Source of the DNA: Ulvibacterium sp.
Lineage (GTDB): Bacteria > Bacteroidota > Bacteroidia > Flavobacteriales > Flavobacteriaceae
Assembly: GCF_028285715.1 (NCBI RefSeq)
Contig: NZ_JANQOO010000017.1
Location: 1-64,000 of the forward strand
Direction: 5' to 3'
DNA length: 64,000 bases
How positions within the stretch are numbered: position 1 is the stretch's first letter; the number at the start of each line of letters is the position of its first letter. The notes beneath the pieces are model-generated. The model worked only from the letters and a program-made list of their open reading frames with translations. It ran no database searches and was not told where the DNA came from. This document shows positions 1-9,502 of this stretch, one piece after another. The translations under genes and the position numbers were made by a program.

Positions 1-53
1 TGGGCGGCGATTCCGATGAAGAGAACAAAAATTAAAGTTACTAGCGTTTTCAT
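1..53 (-). CDS. 5' end of a secreted protein, cut by the window edge
   Basis: Only the first 17 codons are present, starting with ATG at 53 and reading leftward out of the window. They encode a Lys-containing N-terminus followed by a hydrophobic stretch (MKTLVTLIFVLFIGIAA), which is a typical Sec signal peptide. The mature protein is not visible, so no function can be given. Confidence 0.6.
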   Translation of the reverse strand, partial: MKTLVTLIFVLFIGIAA

Positions 54-339
54 GACTTGCGTTTTTATATAATAAAAACGCGGTGAAGCGTATCCTTCCA
101 GGTTTCGATTCGCTGAAAACCCCTTATTTTTCGGCATCTGACAGAAATCGGGATAACGTGCACGATAGCATCGGTGAACGGACGAAGACCCAAAATCACT
201 TTACCGATATTCCTTGCCGTTTAACCCTAAATCGATTCAAAAAAGTAGCTGTCATCAAAAGCCTGAAGTACTCCAAATGTGCACCTATCCCCCGGTGAAA
301 GAAAGAGATATAAAGATTACCGTTTCGCCTAGCCCCTGA
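54..339. other. non-coding stretch between the edge gene and the M23 peptidase gene
   Basis: About 290 bases with no convincing gene. A 71-codon open frame at 83-298 has no recognisable domain, signal or supporting context. The stretch should hold the promoter of the minus-strand gene at 1-53 and the downstream region of the minus-strand peptidase gene, but I see no clear -7 box or terminator. Confidence 0.4.
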
Positions 340-1020
340 CTAGAGCTTTAGTAGAAGATTGGGATTGGGACAGTTGCGGGAGTAGAAATCCAAGTCCGTA
401 CGGGAACATACTCCGGGATAATCGCCTTGATTGTTTTGCATATCCTGGATAATTTGAAAGTGGAGGTGCGGGGCATAGTGCACGTTGATATCCGGTGTAC
501 CCAAGGTGGCCAGGGTCTCTCCTTGTCGAAACTCTTTTCCAGCACACAAGCCTTCAAGGGATTCCAGGGAAAGATGTCCATACAGTGTATGGAAGGTAAC
601 GCCCTTGACTTCATGTACCAAGATAATTGTAGGCCCGTAATCCCCAGGCGTGCTATTGTTTTGAAAACTATGCACTTTCCCAAGCAATGGGGTAACGACT
701 TGGGTTCCGGCCGGTGCCCAAAAATCCATCCCCAAATGAACGTTGCGGGGCGGCTTTCCTTGGGTAGTAAAGCCTGACTTATCCGCATATAGATTCCGCT
801 GTTCCAAATAGCCTCCGTAGGCGACGGCCGCTGAATGCTGTTTGAGGATTTGATCAATATAGGCCTGGCATTGGTCCGGATCCGTAACGACCAAATCTTC
901 CAAATCCGCATTGTGAGTGGATAAGTCGATCGGTGTATAGCTGCGTACCGGAATTTGAGTATCCAATGTGGTTATCGGTTGTTGTGTAATTTCGGTAAGG
1001 GCTTTTTCCAGAAGGTGCAT
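340..1020 (-). CDS. M23-family metallopeptidase (LytM-like)
   Basis: A 226-residue protein with the zinc-binding signature of M23 peptidoglycan endopeptidases: HxxxD at H95-D99 (HLGMD), a YGHL histidine at H149 and HLH at 185-187. Members of this family hydrolyse peptide cross-bridges in murein, or serve as regulators when residues are lost; here all expected ligands are present. No signal peptide is visible at the N-terminus. In some bacteria a similar domain is fused to aminotransferase/phosphotransferase proteins, and here it stands alone. The real substrate is therefore uncertain. It is a single gene, divergent from the dehydratase at 1403. Confidence 0.75.
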   Translation of the reverse strand: MHLLEKALTEITQQPITTLDTQIPVRSYTPIDLSTHNADLEDLVVTDPDQCQAYIDQILKQHSAAVAYGGYLEQRNLYADKSGFTTQGKPPRNVHLGMDFWAPAGTQVVTPLLGKVHSFQNNSTPGDYGPTIILVHEVKGVTFHTLYGHLSLESLEGLCAGKEFRQGETLATLGTPDINVHYAPHLHFQIIQDMQNNQGDYPGVCSRTDLDFYSRNCPNPNLLLKL

Positions 1021-1402
1021 GTATCAAATGTATTCATTTCGGCAAAACCGCGTATAAGGGTTTCGAAAGAAAGTACAACAGTAAGTCATTTCCTAAAACA
1101 GAAAAGCTCCAAAGTTATAATGAGAAAAGGGAATCGAAGTGGATTTCGTTTCCGATTTAAGGTTTGGAAGGATAAAACCTGCCTTAGAAAACTTTACAGC
1201 AAATATTTCCCATACCATCCACGGATTGATGGGTGCATTTCTTAATCGTACTTGACATCCCTGAAAAAGTAGTAAGTCGGGTAACACACAAGTAATATCC
1301 CGCTATTTTGGAGTATAACAAATATCAATTATATTAAAACGCCCTTTGGATACTCGAAATACTGAAATGGTCTAAAATGAGTGAATTATATTTTTTGGGA
1401 AC
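1021..1402. other. intergenic region between divergent genes
   Basis: About 380 AT-rich bases that must carry the promoters of the M23 peptidase (minus) and the enolase-superfamily gene (plus). Short open frames on both strands (955-1245 plus, 1093-1287 minus) overlap one another and show no family features. A near-match to the -7 box occurs near 1312 (TATTTTG), one base short of TAnnTTTG. I see no RNA gene or repeat. Confidence 0.4.
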
Positions 1403-2698
1403 ATGAAATTATCAAGAAGAAAATTTATAACAAATACCTCTTTATTTAGTGGGGCGGCACTAATGCCTGTTACTTCATGTGCACAACGGGATACTATTCA
1501 AGCTGGTTTACCTGATTATTTGAAGTTGGATAAAATTTTAGGCCAGCCTGTTTTCAAGAAGGAACTGTTCCCGGAACCTGTTATTCTAGCATCGGTGGAA
1601 GTTTTGGTCAAGGAGTCCAATTGTATGTATAGGGTACGTTCTAAAGATGGTGATGAAGGTATCTCGGCCGGACATCCTTTTATTGCCTGTAGCTCCTATC
1701 CCATGGTTCCTAGGAATTTGGCACCACACTTTGAAGGAAAGGATGCCAGAGATCTGGACCAACTTATTTTCAATGCAGTGGAAGGGAATGTGAAAAGGCA
1801 GGGAATTCCCCTTAATGTCCATGTGGCCGGTATTGAGTTTGCTATTTTGGATCTTATGGGCAATAGGGCCAACAAACCGGCAGGACAATTAATAGGTGAC
1901 CTTTTAAGAACGGAGGTGCCCATATATCTGGGACATCATTATTCCAACCTAAGAAAACTGGAGCCCGAGAAATCCCTGGCCCTGATGCAAAAAGATGCCG
2001 AGGATACTTCGGCGAGGGCGATAAAGCTCAGGGCCGGACTAGGTGATAATTTGGCCTCTAACAAGGATAATGCCCCGGGCAGGACCGAGAAGCTTATTCG
2101 GATGGCCCGTGAAAAATTCGGGGATGATATGGTCCTGATGATCGATGGGAATGGCTCCTATTCGGTAAAGGAGGCCATTAGGATTGGAAAAATACTAGAA
2201 GAATACAATTATGATTTCTATGAGGAGCCCATACCATGGGATTGGTACGAGGAGCAGAAGACAGTTGAAAGGGCCTTGAATATTAAAATGGCCGGTGGAG
2301 AGGAGGAATTTGGAATACACGCTTTCCGCTACCTCATAGGAAATGAAGTTTTTCAGGTGTTGCAACCGGACTTGTTCTATTTTGGGGGAATGGTACGTAC
2401 CATGCAGGTAGCTCGTATGGTAGAGTCTTCGGGTCTATCGATCACTCCCCATATCTCGGGCAATGGTTTTGGATTCCTATATATGCTACAAATGGTATCG
2501 GTATGCCCGGCCGCTTATACCTATCATGAATTTAAATTGTTCGACACCAAAGACGCCAATGGAGATAACATTCCCATCGAAAGCAAGACAGGCCCGTTTG
2601 TGAGCAATGATGGGGTCATAAAGGTACCTATGGGATCAGGTTTAGGTGTAAATGTTGACCCCGATTATCTCAAAACCCATACCGTTTTTAGAGGGTAG
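1403..2698 (+). CDS. Tat-exported enolase-superfamily (mandelate racemase/muconate lactonizing-like) protein
   Basis: A 431-residue protein. The N-terminus has a twin-arginine signal (SRRKFI) followed by a lipobox-like TSC, so it is probably an exported lipoprotein. The body has the enolase-superfamily layout: capping domain, then a barrel with metal ligands in DGNGS (about D248), EEPIP (about 274) and GGEEE (about 300), and a late TPHISG histidine near 349 that could be a general base. Enzymes of this group abstract the proton next to a carboxylate, most often to dehydrate or racemise sugar acids. The substrate cannot be told from sequence. It is monocistronic or co-transcribed with msrA. 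A second member lies at 54320-55597. Confidence 0.8.
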   Translation: MKLSRRKFITNTSLFSGAALMPVTSCAQRDTIQAGLPDYLKLDKILGQPVFKKELFPEPVILASVEVLVKESNCMYRVRSKDGDEGISAGHPFIACSSYPMVPRNLAPHFEGKDARDLDQLIFNAVEGNVKRQGIPLNVHVAGIEFAILDLMGNRANKPAGQLIGDLLRTEVPIYLGHHYSNLRKLEPEKSLALMQKDAEDTSARAIKLRAGLGDNLASNKDNAPGRTEKLIRMAREKFGDDMVLMIDGNGSYSVKEAIRIGKILEEYNYDFYEEPIPWDWYEEQKTVERALNIKMAGGEEEFGIHAFRYLIGNEVFQVLQPDLFYFGGMVRTMQVARMVESSGLSITPHISGNGFGFLYMLQMVSVCPAAYTYHEFKLFDTKDANGDNIPIESKTGPFVSNDGVIKVPMGSGLGVNVDPDYLKTHTVFRG

Positions 2699-2869
2699 GC
2701 CTTTAGCAATTTGAAATCACATTGGTGATAAAAGGATATCACAGGGCAATTGCGATACCTTGATTTGAGAACTTCCTTACCTTCGTATCCCAAAACCTTA
2801 ACATATTTTAACCAAAGTTCCCGTAAGGAGGTGTTAAATTCGGCAACAAACCCTGAAAAAGAAAAAAAC

Positions 2870-3568
2870 ATGAAAGCTTTAAGAACATTCCTTGGAATCC
2901 TTTCTCTTTTGGTTCTGGGAAACTGCCAGTCCAAGGCCAATGAAAACAAAAAAGTGGCCATTGATACAATGTCCCAGGAAGAAAACAAGGAAATGGCCCA
3001 AATGTCCTCCCAGGATCTAAGTGCCTATGAGACGGCCTACTTTGCGAGTGGTTGTTTTTGGTGTGTTGAGGCCATTTTTGAAAGTGTAAAGGGGGTCAAG
3101 GAGGTCGTTTCCGGATATTCCGGCGGGAGTGAGGAAAACCCGTCCTATGAGCAGGTGGCCCGCGGACTCACCAGTCATGCTGAGGCCGTGGAAGTCTATT
3201 ACGACCCCAAGGTAATCTCCTTTGTAGAATTGGTACAGGTCTTTTTCGGTTCCCATGATCCCACCACACTAAATCGGCAAGGGCCAGATCGGGGAACGCA
3301 ATATCGCTCCGTAGCCTTTTACAAGAATGCCCAGGAAAAGAAGATCATAGACAGCTATATTGCGGCCCTAAAGGAACAAAACGTTTACCAGGGTGCGACC
3401 ATAACCACGGAAGTCACGGAATTCACCAAGTTTTGGAAGGCCGAGGAATACCATCAGGATTACGAACGAAAACACCCTAATAATTCTTATATCACCAATG
3501 TGTCCATTCCACGACTCAATCGGTTTAAAAAGAATTTCGGGGACTATTTAAAAGAAGATTTGCACTAA
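2870..3568 (+). CDS. msrA: peptide-methionine (S)-S-oxide reductase, lipoprotein form
   Basis: MsrA reduces methionine-S-sulfoxide in oxidised proteins. The catalytic GCFWC motif is at residues 61-65 with the nucleophile at C62, followed by the conserved EAIFESVKGV and GYSGG segments and a YHQDY motif near the C-terminus. The ATG at 2870 was chosen rather than an upstream in-frame start at 2750 because it gives a clean lipoprotein signal ending in LGNC (C19). The enzyme would therefore act in the periplasm or at the outer membrane. The 232-residue length is normal for MsrA plus a signal and linker. A hairpin terminator follows directly. Confidence 0.93.
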   Translation: MKALRTFLGILSLLVLGNCQSKANENKKVAIDTMSQEENKEMAQMSSQDLSAYETAYFASGCFWCVEAIFESVKGVKEVVSGYSGGSEENPSYEQVARGLTSHAEAVEVYYDPKVISFVELVQVFFGSHDPTTLNRQGPDRGTQYRSVAFYKNAQEKKIIDSYIAALKEQNVYQGATITTEVTEFTKFWKAEEYHQDYERKHPNNSYITNVSIPRLNRFKKNFGDYLKEDLH

Positions 3569-3590
3569 ACTTTTTTTACAGTCAATAGCA

Positions 3591-3617
3591 AAGCGACCCT
3601 AATTCGGTCGCTTTTTT
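3591..3617 (+). terminator. intrinsic terminator after msrA
   Basis: An 8-bp stem, aagcgacc (3591-3598) with ggtcgctt (3606-3613), a 7-base loop and a T-run. It lies about 20 bases after the msrA stop codon, as expected for a rho-independent terminator. Confidence 0.8.
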
Positions 3618-3787
3618 ATTTGTAAATTTATCGGATAGTCCTAGTTTAGTGGATTTTGTACCCAGTTGTACTAAATTTACGCAAACGTTGTAGATTTTCC
3701 CGGCCGATTTTTGCCTTTTTCCTATGGAATAGGCGACGGTCCAAATATAGTCCGCAATGGCACTGGGGAACAAAGAGGAAGACCCAT

Positions 3788-4636
3788 ATGAAAAGTAGAA
3801 GAAGCTTTCTAAAAAAGGTATCCGCAGGAATTGCGGGCGCAACCACCATTACCTTTCCGGAAATAGCCAAGGCCTCCACTTTAGCGAGTATCCCGAAACC
3901 GGTAAATTCTGACCTGAAGCTTGGGGTGGCCTCCTATACCCTTCGTGAATTTTCCATGGAGGAGGCTCTGGACATGACCTTGCGCTGTGGCGTTGATCGG
4001 ATTACCTTTAAGAGCATGCACCTACCCTTGGATTCCGATAGGGCTACCATTCAAAGGGCGGCGGCCCTATGCCAACAGAAGGGCATTGAGCTGTATGGGG
4101 CCGGGGTGGTCTATATGAAGACCCCGGACGAGGTAGATCAAGCGTTTGCTTATGCCCAGACCGCGGGAATGAAAATGATCATCGGGGTACCCCATCACGA
4201 ATTGTTGAATCATGTGGAAGAGAAAGTTAAGGAGACCGATATTAAATTGGCCATTCACAACCATGGGCCCGGGGACAAACTGTATTCCAGTCCAGAGGAT
4301 GCCTATGTAAAGGTTAAAGACCGGGACCCCCGTATGGGATTATGCATCGATATTGGCCATGCCCATCGTATCGGTCGCGATCCCGCAGCGGACGTCACCG
4401 CTTTTTTTGATCGGGTCTTTGATATCCATGTAAAGGATGTCACCGCCGCTAAAGCCGAAGGGGAGACCTGTATTATAGGTAGGGGTACCATCGATTTCCA
4501 CACCTTTTTAAAAACGGTACAAAAATTGGGATACCAAGGTACCTTGGCCTTGGAATACGAAGCGGAAGCAAAGGATCCACTGCCTGGAATGGCCGAATCC
4601 ATAGGCTACGTCAAAGGCATTTTATCAACCCTATAA
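3788..4636 (+). CDS. Tat-exported sugar phosphate isomerase/epimerase-like TIM-barrel protein
   Basis: A 282-residue protein of the xylose isomerase-like TIM-barrel/AP-endonuclease-2 group. ATG 3788 is preferred over 3656 because it begins the twin-arginine signal MKSRRSFLKK. Barrel features include GVASYTLREF at the start, IHNHGPGD, LCIDIGHAHRIG and HVKDV, giving His/Asp/Glu positions consistent with a divalent-metal site. Homologues isomerise or epimerise sugars or keto-sugar derivatives. It is 11 bases upstream of a Gfo/Idh/MocA oxidoreductase, so the two are likely one operon, acting on one sugar in the periplasm. The exact reaction is unknown. Confidence 0.8.
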   Translation: MKSRRSFLKKVSAGIAGATTITFPEIAKASTLASIPKPVNSDLKLGVASYTLREFSMEEALDMTLRCGVDRITFKSMHLPLDSDRATIQRAAALCQQKGIELYGAGVVYMKTPDEVDQAFAYAQTAGMKMIIGVPHHELLNHVEEKVKETDIKLAIHNHGPGDKLYSSPEDAYVKVKDRDPRMGLCIDIGHAHRIGRDPAADVTAFFDRVFDIHVKDVTAAKAEGETCIIGRGTIDFHTFLKTVQKLGYQGTLALEYEAEAKDPLPGMAESIGYVKGILSTL

Positions 4637-4647
4637 CCTAAACCAAA

Positions 4648-5979
4648 ATGAATACGAACAGAAGGGAGTTTATTAAAAAAACAACGGCAGGTACCGCAGC
4701 GGTTACCTTGGGCGGACTGGCAATGCCCCATCTGGGCAACGCCCGTATCCTGGGGGCCAATGATCATATCAATTGTGCCGTTATCGGGGTACGCAGCCGG
4801 GCCAAGGCCCATGTAAAGGCCATCCATACGGATAGTAATGCCCTAATCCTGTACAATTGTGATGTTGATGACGGAATTATAGAGGAGCACAATGCCTGGT
4901 GCCAAGAGAATATTGGTTATATCCCCAAAGTGGAAAAGGATTTCCGCAAGATTTTGGAGGACAAGGATGTGGATGCCGTCTTTATTGCAACCCCGGAGCA
5001 CTGGCATGCACCTATGGCCATTATGGCACTACAGGCCGGAAAACATGTATATGTGGAAAAACCGTGTAGCCATAACGCACACGAAAATCAACTTTTGGTA
5101 CAGGCTCAGAAAAAATACGGCAAGAAGGTGCAAATGGGCAACCAGCAGCGTTCGGCACGGACCTCCATCATGGCCATTGAGGATATCCGAAAAGGAATCA
5201 TTGGTGACGTGTACAAAGGTGAGGCTTATTACTCCAGCAATCGGGGTTCCATAGGCAAGGGAAACAAAATACCCGTACCCAAATCCCTGGATTGGGAACT
5301 TTGGCAGGGACCTGCCCCCCGGGAAAGCTATCGGGACAATATACACCCCTATAACTGGCACTGGTTCCGTACCTGGGGTACCGGAGAGGTACACAACAAC
5401 GGAACCCATGAAATCGATATCTGTAGATGGGCCTTAGGCGTGGATCTGCCCGAGACCGTTACCTCATTCGGAGGAAAATATACGTACAACGATGATTGGG
5501 AATTTGTGGACAATCAACAAGTGACCTATACTTTCCCTGGAAATAAATTCATCACATGGACGGGGCATAGTCGCGGTGTATTAAAACCGGCCCGACCCGG
5601 AAGGGGCATCACCATTTACGGAAGCAAGGGATCCATTCAATTGGATCGTAACTTCTACAAATTGTTCGATCTTCAGGGGAATCCCATAAAATCCGAGTTT
5701 GAGAAATCGGCCAGCGCCACCACCAATACCCAAGGTATCGGCGGATTGGACGTAGACCACGTAGGCAACTTTTTTGCGGCCATTCGGAAAGACCAGTCCC
5801 TCAACGCGGACATTAACGACGCGAGCATCTCTACCATGCTTTGCCATCTGGGTAACATGGCCCAGGATGCCGGGGAAATGCTAAAGATCGATACTACGAC
5901 TGGGAAGGTATTGAATAGTGAAAAAGCCATGAAAAATTGGAAAAGGGAATACGAAAACGGCTGGGAGCCGAAAATCTGA
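4648..5979 (+). CDS. Gfo/Idh/MocA-family oxidoreductase, Tat-exported
   Basis: A 443-residue protein with a twin-arginine signal (NRREFIKK) and a Rossmann N-terminal domain, then an alpha/beta C-terminal domain. The family motif EKP is at about residue 137 (YVEKPCSHN), and a GTGEVHNNGTHEIDICRW segment fits the catalytic region. Family members oxidise or reduce sugars and inositols with NAD(P), and glucose-fructose oxidoreductase is a known exported member with tightly bound cofactor. The dinucleotide loop here reads IGVRSRAKAH, which lacks the later glycines of the usual GxGxxG. It is the second gene of the 3788-7214 plus-strand group. Confidence 0.85.
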   Translation: MNTNRREFIKKTTAGTAAVTLGGLAMPHLGNARILGANDHINCAVIGVRSRAKAHVKAIHTDSNALILYNCDVDDGIIEEHNAWCQENIGYIPKVEKDFRKILEDKDVDAVFIATPEHWHAPMAIMALQAGKHVYVEKPCSHNAHENQLLVQAQKKYGKKVQMGNQQRSARTSIMAIEDIRKGIIGDVYKGEAYYSSNRGSIGKGNKIPVPKSLDWELWQGPAPRESYRDNIHPYNWHWFRTWGTGEVHNNGTHEIDICRWALGVDLPETVTSFGGKYTYNDDWEFVDNQQVTYTFPGNKFITWTGHSRGVLKPARPGRGITIYGSKGSIQLDRNFYKLFDLQGNPIKSEFEKSASATTNTQGIGGLDVDHVGNFFAAIRKDQSLNADINDASISTMLCHLGNMAQDAGEMLKIDTTTGKVLNSEKAMKNWKREYENGWEPKI

Positions 5980-6023
5980 TCCCAAACACATAAAAACAAG
6001 TAGAAAAGAAACGATAGCTTATA

Positions 6024-7214
6024 ATGAAACGAAGGGAATTTGTGGTAAAAAGTAGCTTGGCCTCCGCTGCGGTGGCGACATCCGCCACGGCGATGGGGCA
6101 GATCATACAAAAGGAAAGTGCCAATGAAACACTGAATATCGGGATAATAGGTACCGGGGATCGCGGAAGTGGATTGATTCCATTGATCAATCAAATCCCA
6201 AACTTCAACGTCATTGCCTGTTGCGATGTTCTCCCAAATCGGTTGGAAAAGGGCCTGGCTAAGGTAGAGGGTAAGGCAAAAGGTTTCAAGGACTATCGCA
6301 AGCTTTTGGAACAGCCCGACCTGGATGCCGTACTGGTGGCCACCCCTTTTAACACACACTCCAAAATTGCCTTGGATGCCCTGGATACCGACTTGCACGT
6401 CTATTGTGAAAAAACCCTGGCCAAGGGTTTTGATGGTATTCAAAACCTGGTCAACAAGGCCAAGGCTTCGGATAAAATCTTTCAGACCGGACACCAATAT
6501 CACAGTTCGCGACTGTACACCTATGTGGTGGACATGATTCAAAAAGGGGAGATCGGTAAAATTGCTGCAATCGAATGCCAATGGAACCGGAACGGGGATT
6601 GGCGACGCCCCGTACCCGATCCCAAATTGGAACGTTTGATCAACTGGCGCATGTATCGCGAGTTTTCAGGTGGATTGGTCGCTGAACTCTGTTCCCATCA
6701 AATCGACTTTTCCAACTGGGTCTTGGGAGAAACCCCTGAAAAGGTAATGGGTGTCGGAGGTATTGATTACTGGAAGGACGGTAGGGAAACCTATGACAAT
6801 ATCCACTTGCTCTATAGCTACCCAAGCGGAGTACGGGCAAAATTCACCTGTTTGACCAGCAACGCCATGAACGATTACAAAATAAGGGTCATGGGCGATC
6901 AAGGTACGGTAATCATGGATTATGCCAAGGCTTGGTACTACCCGGAAGGCAAAAAGAACAAGGAAATGGGCGAAGTGGATGGTGTAGCAGGGGCTACCCT
7001 AAAGTGGGACGAAGGCAAAGGCTACCCTATTGAGGTAGACCACGAAGACCCCAGTAAACAGGCCCTAATGGATTTTCGGGAAAGTATTGCCAACAATACG
7101 GAGCCTATATCCAATATCTCCACAGGGGCCAATGCCGCAGTCTGCGTGCAAATGGGATTGGATGCCATGCACAACGAAGAAATTGTGCATTGGAAATCCG
7201 ATTTGGATCTGTAG
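6024..7214 (+). CDS. Gfo/Idh/MocA-family oxidoreductase with export signal
   Basis: A 396-residue protein. The N-terminus MKRREFVVKSSLAS resembles a Tat signal. The Rossmann loop is canonical (IGIIGTGDRGSG), and the family lysine is in EKT instead of EKP at about residue 128 (YCEKTLAKG). CSHQIDFSNWVLGE near the middle fits the substrate-binding and catalytic His/Asp region. It lies 44 bases after the previous oxidoreductase and probably shares its transcript. Two exported paralogues in tandem suggest sequential or alternative oxidation of one sugar. The substrate is not evident. Confidence 0.85.
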   Translation: MKRREFVVKSSLASAAVATSATAMGQIIQKESANETLNIGIIGTGDRGSGLIPLINQIPNFNVIACCDVLPNRLEKGLAKVEGKAKGFKDYRKLLEQPDLDAVLVATPFNTHSKIALDALDTDLHVYCEKTLAKGFDGIQNLVNKAKASDKIFQTGHQYHSSRLYTYVVDMIQKGEIGKIAAIECQWNRNGDWRRPVPDPKLERLINWRMYREFSGGLVAELCSHQIDFSNWVLGETPEKVMGVGGIDYWKDGRETYDNIHLLYSYPSGVRAKFTCLTSNAMNDYKIRVMGDQGTVIMDYAKAWYYPEGKKNKEMGEVDGVAGATLKWDEGKGYPIEVDHEDPSKQALMDFRESIANNTEPISNISTGANAAVCVQMGLDAMHNEEIVHWKSDLDL

Positions 7215-7306
7215 CCACGGAAATAAGGCCTACTTTTTAGCACTGCTTTTTCAAAAGGCGGCAAAAATTGCTATCTTTAATTAAGTAACCCCAATACTTA
7301 TCACTG

Positions 7307-8041
7307 ATGAAAGCTGCAATGACCGTATGCTTGGCTTTCCTTTTTGTGTGCTGTAACCCTATTCAAAAAAAGGAAGACCATCACCTCATTTCCGTAAAAA
7401 AAAGTCCACGTCCCATTACCATCGACGGCAAGGCTACCGAAAACATTTGGGCCTTGACCGACTGGCACGCCCTGGACCAAAACTGGGCGGGAATGCCCTA
7501 TGAACACAGCGACTTTAATGGAAAGTACAAGTTGAGTTGGGATGACGCCGCCCTCTACATTCTGGTCGAAATAACAGATGATGTTCTGTATGATCAATAT
7601 AAGGATCCCCTTAAACTATGGTGGAACGAGGATTGCATGGAAGTCTTTATCGATGAGGACAACTCAGGGGGACTGCACCAATTTAGCCATAATGCCTTTG
7701 CCTACCATATTGCCCTGGACGGAAACGTGGTAGATCTTGGGTCAAATAAGGAACCACAATTGTACAATGAACATATAATCTCCAAACATGTTACCGAAGG
7801 ACAGACCACAACTTGGGAAATGGCCGTCCATGTGTATGATGACACCTATGTTGATGGCGGGAACAATATTCCAAAAACTTTGCATAATGCCAAGAAAATA
7901 GGTTTTGCCTTGGCCTATTGTGATAATGATAGTAGTACGGAAAGGGAAAACTTTATAGGATCGGTGTTTGTCCCAGGGGAGGATAAAAATCAGGGATGGA
8001 TCAATGCGGATATTTTTGGGACATTGTTGCTTGAGGAATAA
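7307..8041 (+). CDS. carbohydrate-binding family 9-like lipoprotein
   Basis: A 244-residue protein beginning with a short hydrophobic signal ending in CC-N (LFVCCN), so it is probably a lipoprotein. The region after residue 30 follows the CBM9-like pattern: PITIDGKATENIW, then YKLSWDDAALYILVEITDD, then EDCMEVFIDEDNSGG. Such domains bind sugars, or occur in sugar-processing proteins of Bacteroidota, without a catalytic site. It lies downstream of the exported isomerase and oxidoreductases, so it may present the same substrate. Its stop codon abuts the end of the convergent gene at 8042. Confidence 0.7.
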   Translation: MKAAMTVCLAFLFVCCNPIQKKEDHHLISVKKSPRPITIDGKATENIWALTDWHALDQNWAGMPYEHSDFNGKYKLSWDDAALYILVEITDDVLYDQYKDPLKLWWNEDCMEVFIDEDNSGGLHQFSHNAFAYHIALDGNVVDLGSNKEPQLYNEHIISKHVTEGQTTTWEMAVHVYDDTYVDGGNNIPKTLHNAKKIGFALAYCDNDSSTERENFIGSVFVPGEDKNQGWINADIFGTLLLEE

Positions 8042-9502
8042 TCAATCCAATAGCACATTGCTATATTTGGAATGGATTACGATGGATGCCCTGTTGTTTT
8101 CATCCAAATGATACCCTTTTACGATTTCCGTGTCACGGTTCTTTTTTCGGTCAAGTTTTAGCTGGTCGGGGCAATCGACCCGGGAATTGGTCCCATTAAT
8201 GTAAATCGCGTAGGCGGTCGAGGGCAGATTACAGATCAGCTCGGCATTTTGTAGCGTTACATCCAATTCCTTAAAGTTTTCGGATACCGTATTGATGTGC
8301 AAGGGTCCCAAATCGCTTTTTATAAAGGCGCTCCGCAACAAATGGTCAATGGAAACATCTGAAGAGGTGGCACTTAAACGAAGGTTGAGCACTTCGCGTA
8401 AGTCCACATTCTCGGAATAATCCGTCTGCAACTGCCCATACTTCCATTTCTGTACAATTACTGGGGAATAGGAGACCCTGATGTCGGTCTGGTCCCCGTC
8501 TATGGTACTGGCCCATAAATGGGCATGGGAAAGCGTGGCATTGATATTTTTGGTGTTCTCCGCCAGTTTTACCTCCCCATGACGTACGTTCATTTTAATC
8601 TTGGTATTCTTGGGCATTTTTATCTTGATGGTCTTTTTCACCTTATAGTTCTTGTGTTCCCCATCACTCTGGAAATAAAAAGTATTGGGCAATCTTTCAG
8701 GGCCCTCCCCTGAAATAAAGGTATAAACGGAGTCATGATAAATAAACCCTCCCGCTTTCTGGGCTTTCATGGCCGCTTTACGTTTTTCCCGTGCTTCCTC
8801 CATTCTTTCCAAACGTTCCTCTCGGGCAGCCTCCCTGGCCTTTGACCGTTCTGCCCGGGCCCTTTCACGTTCCTCCATTCTTTCCTGATGTCGTTTTTCC
8901 CTTTCAGCGCTACGGGCTTCCATGCGTTCTGCCCATTCTTCCATACGGTCCCGATATTCCTCGTCAAAGTATTTGCCGAATTCCTTCTGCCACTTTTTCA
9001 AATACTTCTCCCCATCCTCCTTGTAGGCCTCATAATCGAAATCATGAAAAGGAACCACAGGCAAGGCCGGAAACTCAGGAAGTTCGGCAAGTTCCGGAAG
9101 TTCTGGGATTTCGGGAATATCCACAATAAAGGCGTCCAACTCAGGAATATCAAAGGCAAAACTAAAAGAAGGTTCAAATGACCAGGAGTTACCGGAGTTT
9201 GTACTGATCTCTATCCGTTTGCTATTCCCCATAATGGCAATGGGATCCCTTTTAAAATAACGTTGGGCCTCCTCTTCCGTAGCGCCTTCCAAGGTCACCA
9301 CGGCCTCAATACCGATTTGGTCCTTGTCCCAGGTCTCAAATTCGATATCCGCGTGGCTGGTATTCAACTCCAGTACGGTATTCTCGTTGACCCCAAAGGT
9401 TTCGTTATAGGTCTCCGTATGTTTTTGGGCACTTACCCCCACCAGACCACAACATAAGAGAAGCCCTAGGGTGTTAAATCGTATTCTTTTTGACTTGTTC
9501 AT
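8042..9502 (-). CDS. secreted DUF4097-like protein with a charged coiled-coil insert
   Basis: A 486-residue protein with a signal peptide. After it, the TSHADIEFETWDKDQI stretch and the late beta-rich segments resemble the repeated strands of DUF4097-like putative adhesins. Two unusual inserts are visible: a Pro/Glu/Leu-rich run (PEIPELPELAELPEFPALP) near residues 126-144, and a long Arg/Glu-rich helix, probably a coiled coil, at about 180-245. It overlaps the anti-sigma-like gene by 29 bases and is the last gene of the sigma operon. It may be a cell-surface sensor or output of that sigma system. Function unknown. Confidence 0.6.
   Translation of the reverse strand: MNKSKRIRFNTLGLLLCCGLVGVSAQKHTETYNETFGVNENTVLELNTSHADIEFETWDKDQIGIEAVVTLEGATEEEAQRYFKRDPIAIMGNSKRIEISTNSGNSWSFEPSFSFAFDIPELDAFIVDIPEIPELPELAELPEFPALPVVPFHDFDYEAYKEDGEKYLKKWQKEFGKYFDEEYRDRMEEWAERMEARSAEREKRHQERMEERERARAERSKAREAAREERLERMEEAREKRKAAMKAQKAGGFIYHDSVYTFISGEGPERLPNTFYFQSDGEHKNYKVKKTIKIKMPKNTKIKMNVRHGEVKLAENTKNINATLSHAHLWASTIDGDQTDIRVSYSPVIVQKWKYGQLQTDYSENVDLREVLNLRLSATSSDVSIDHLLRSAFIKSDLGPLHINTVSENFKELDVTLQNAELICNLPSTAYAIYINGTNSRVDCPDQLKLDRKKNRDTEIVKGYHLDENNRASIVIHSKYSNVLLD

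Noticed and set aside
83..298. 71-codon open frame near the left edge
   Set aside because: No signal, domain or sensible composition, and it occupies the gap between two minus-strand genes; treated as chance.
5673..6581. 302-codon minus-strand open frame across the two oxidoreductase genes
   Set aside because: It is antisense to two well-supported genes and its peptide is low-quality (Phe/Ser/Cys-rich), so a shadow frame.
8791..9129. Proline-rich plus-strand frame over the coiled-coil gene
   Set aside because: It is the antisense of the Arg/Glu-rich helix codons; composition is an artefact.
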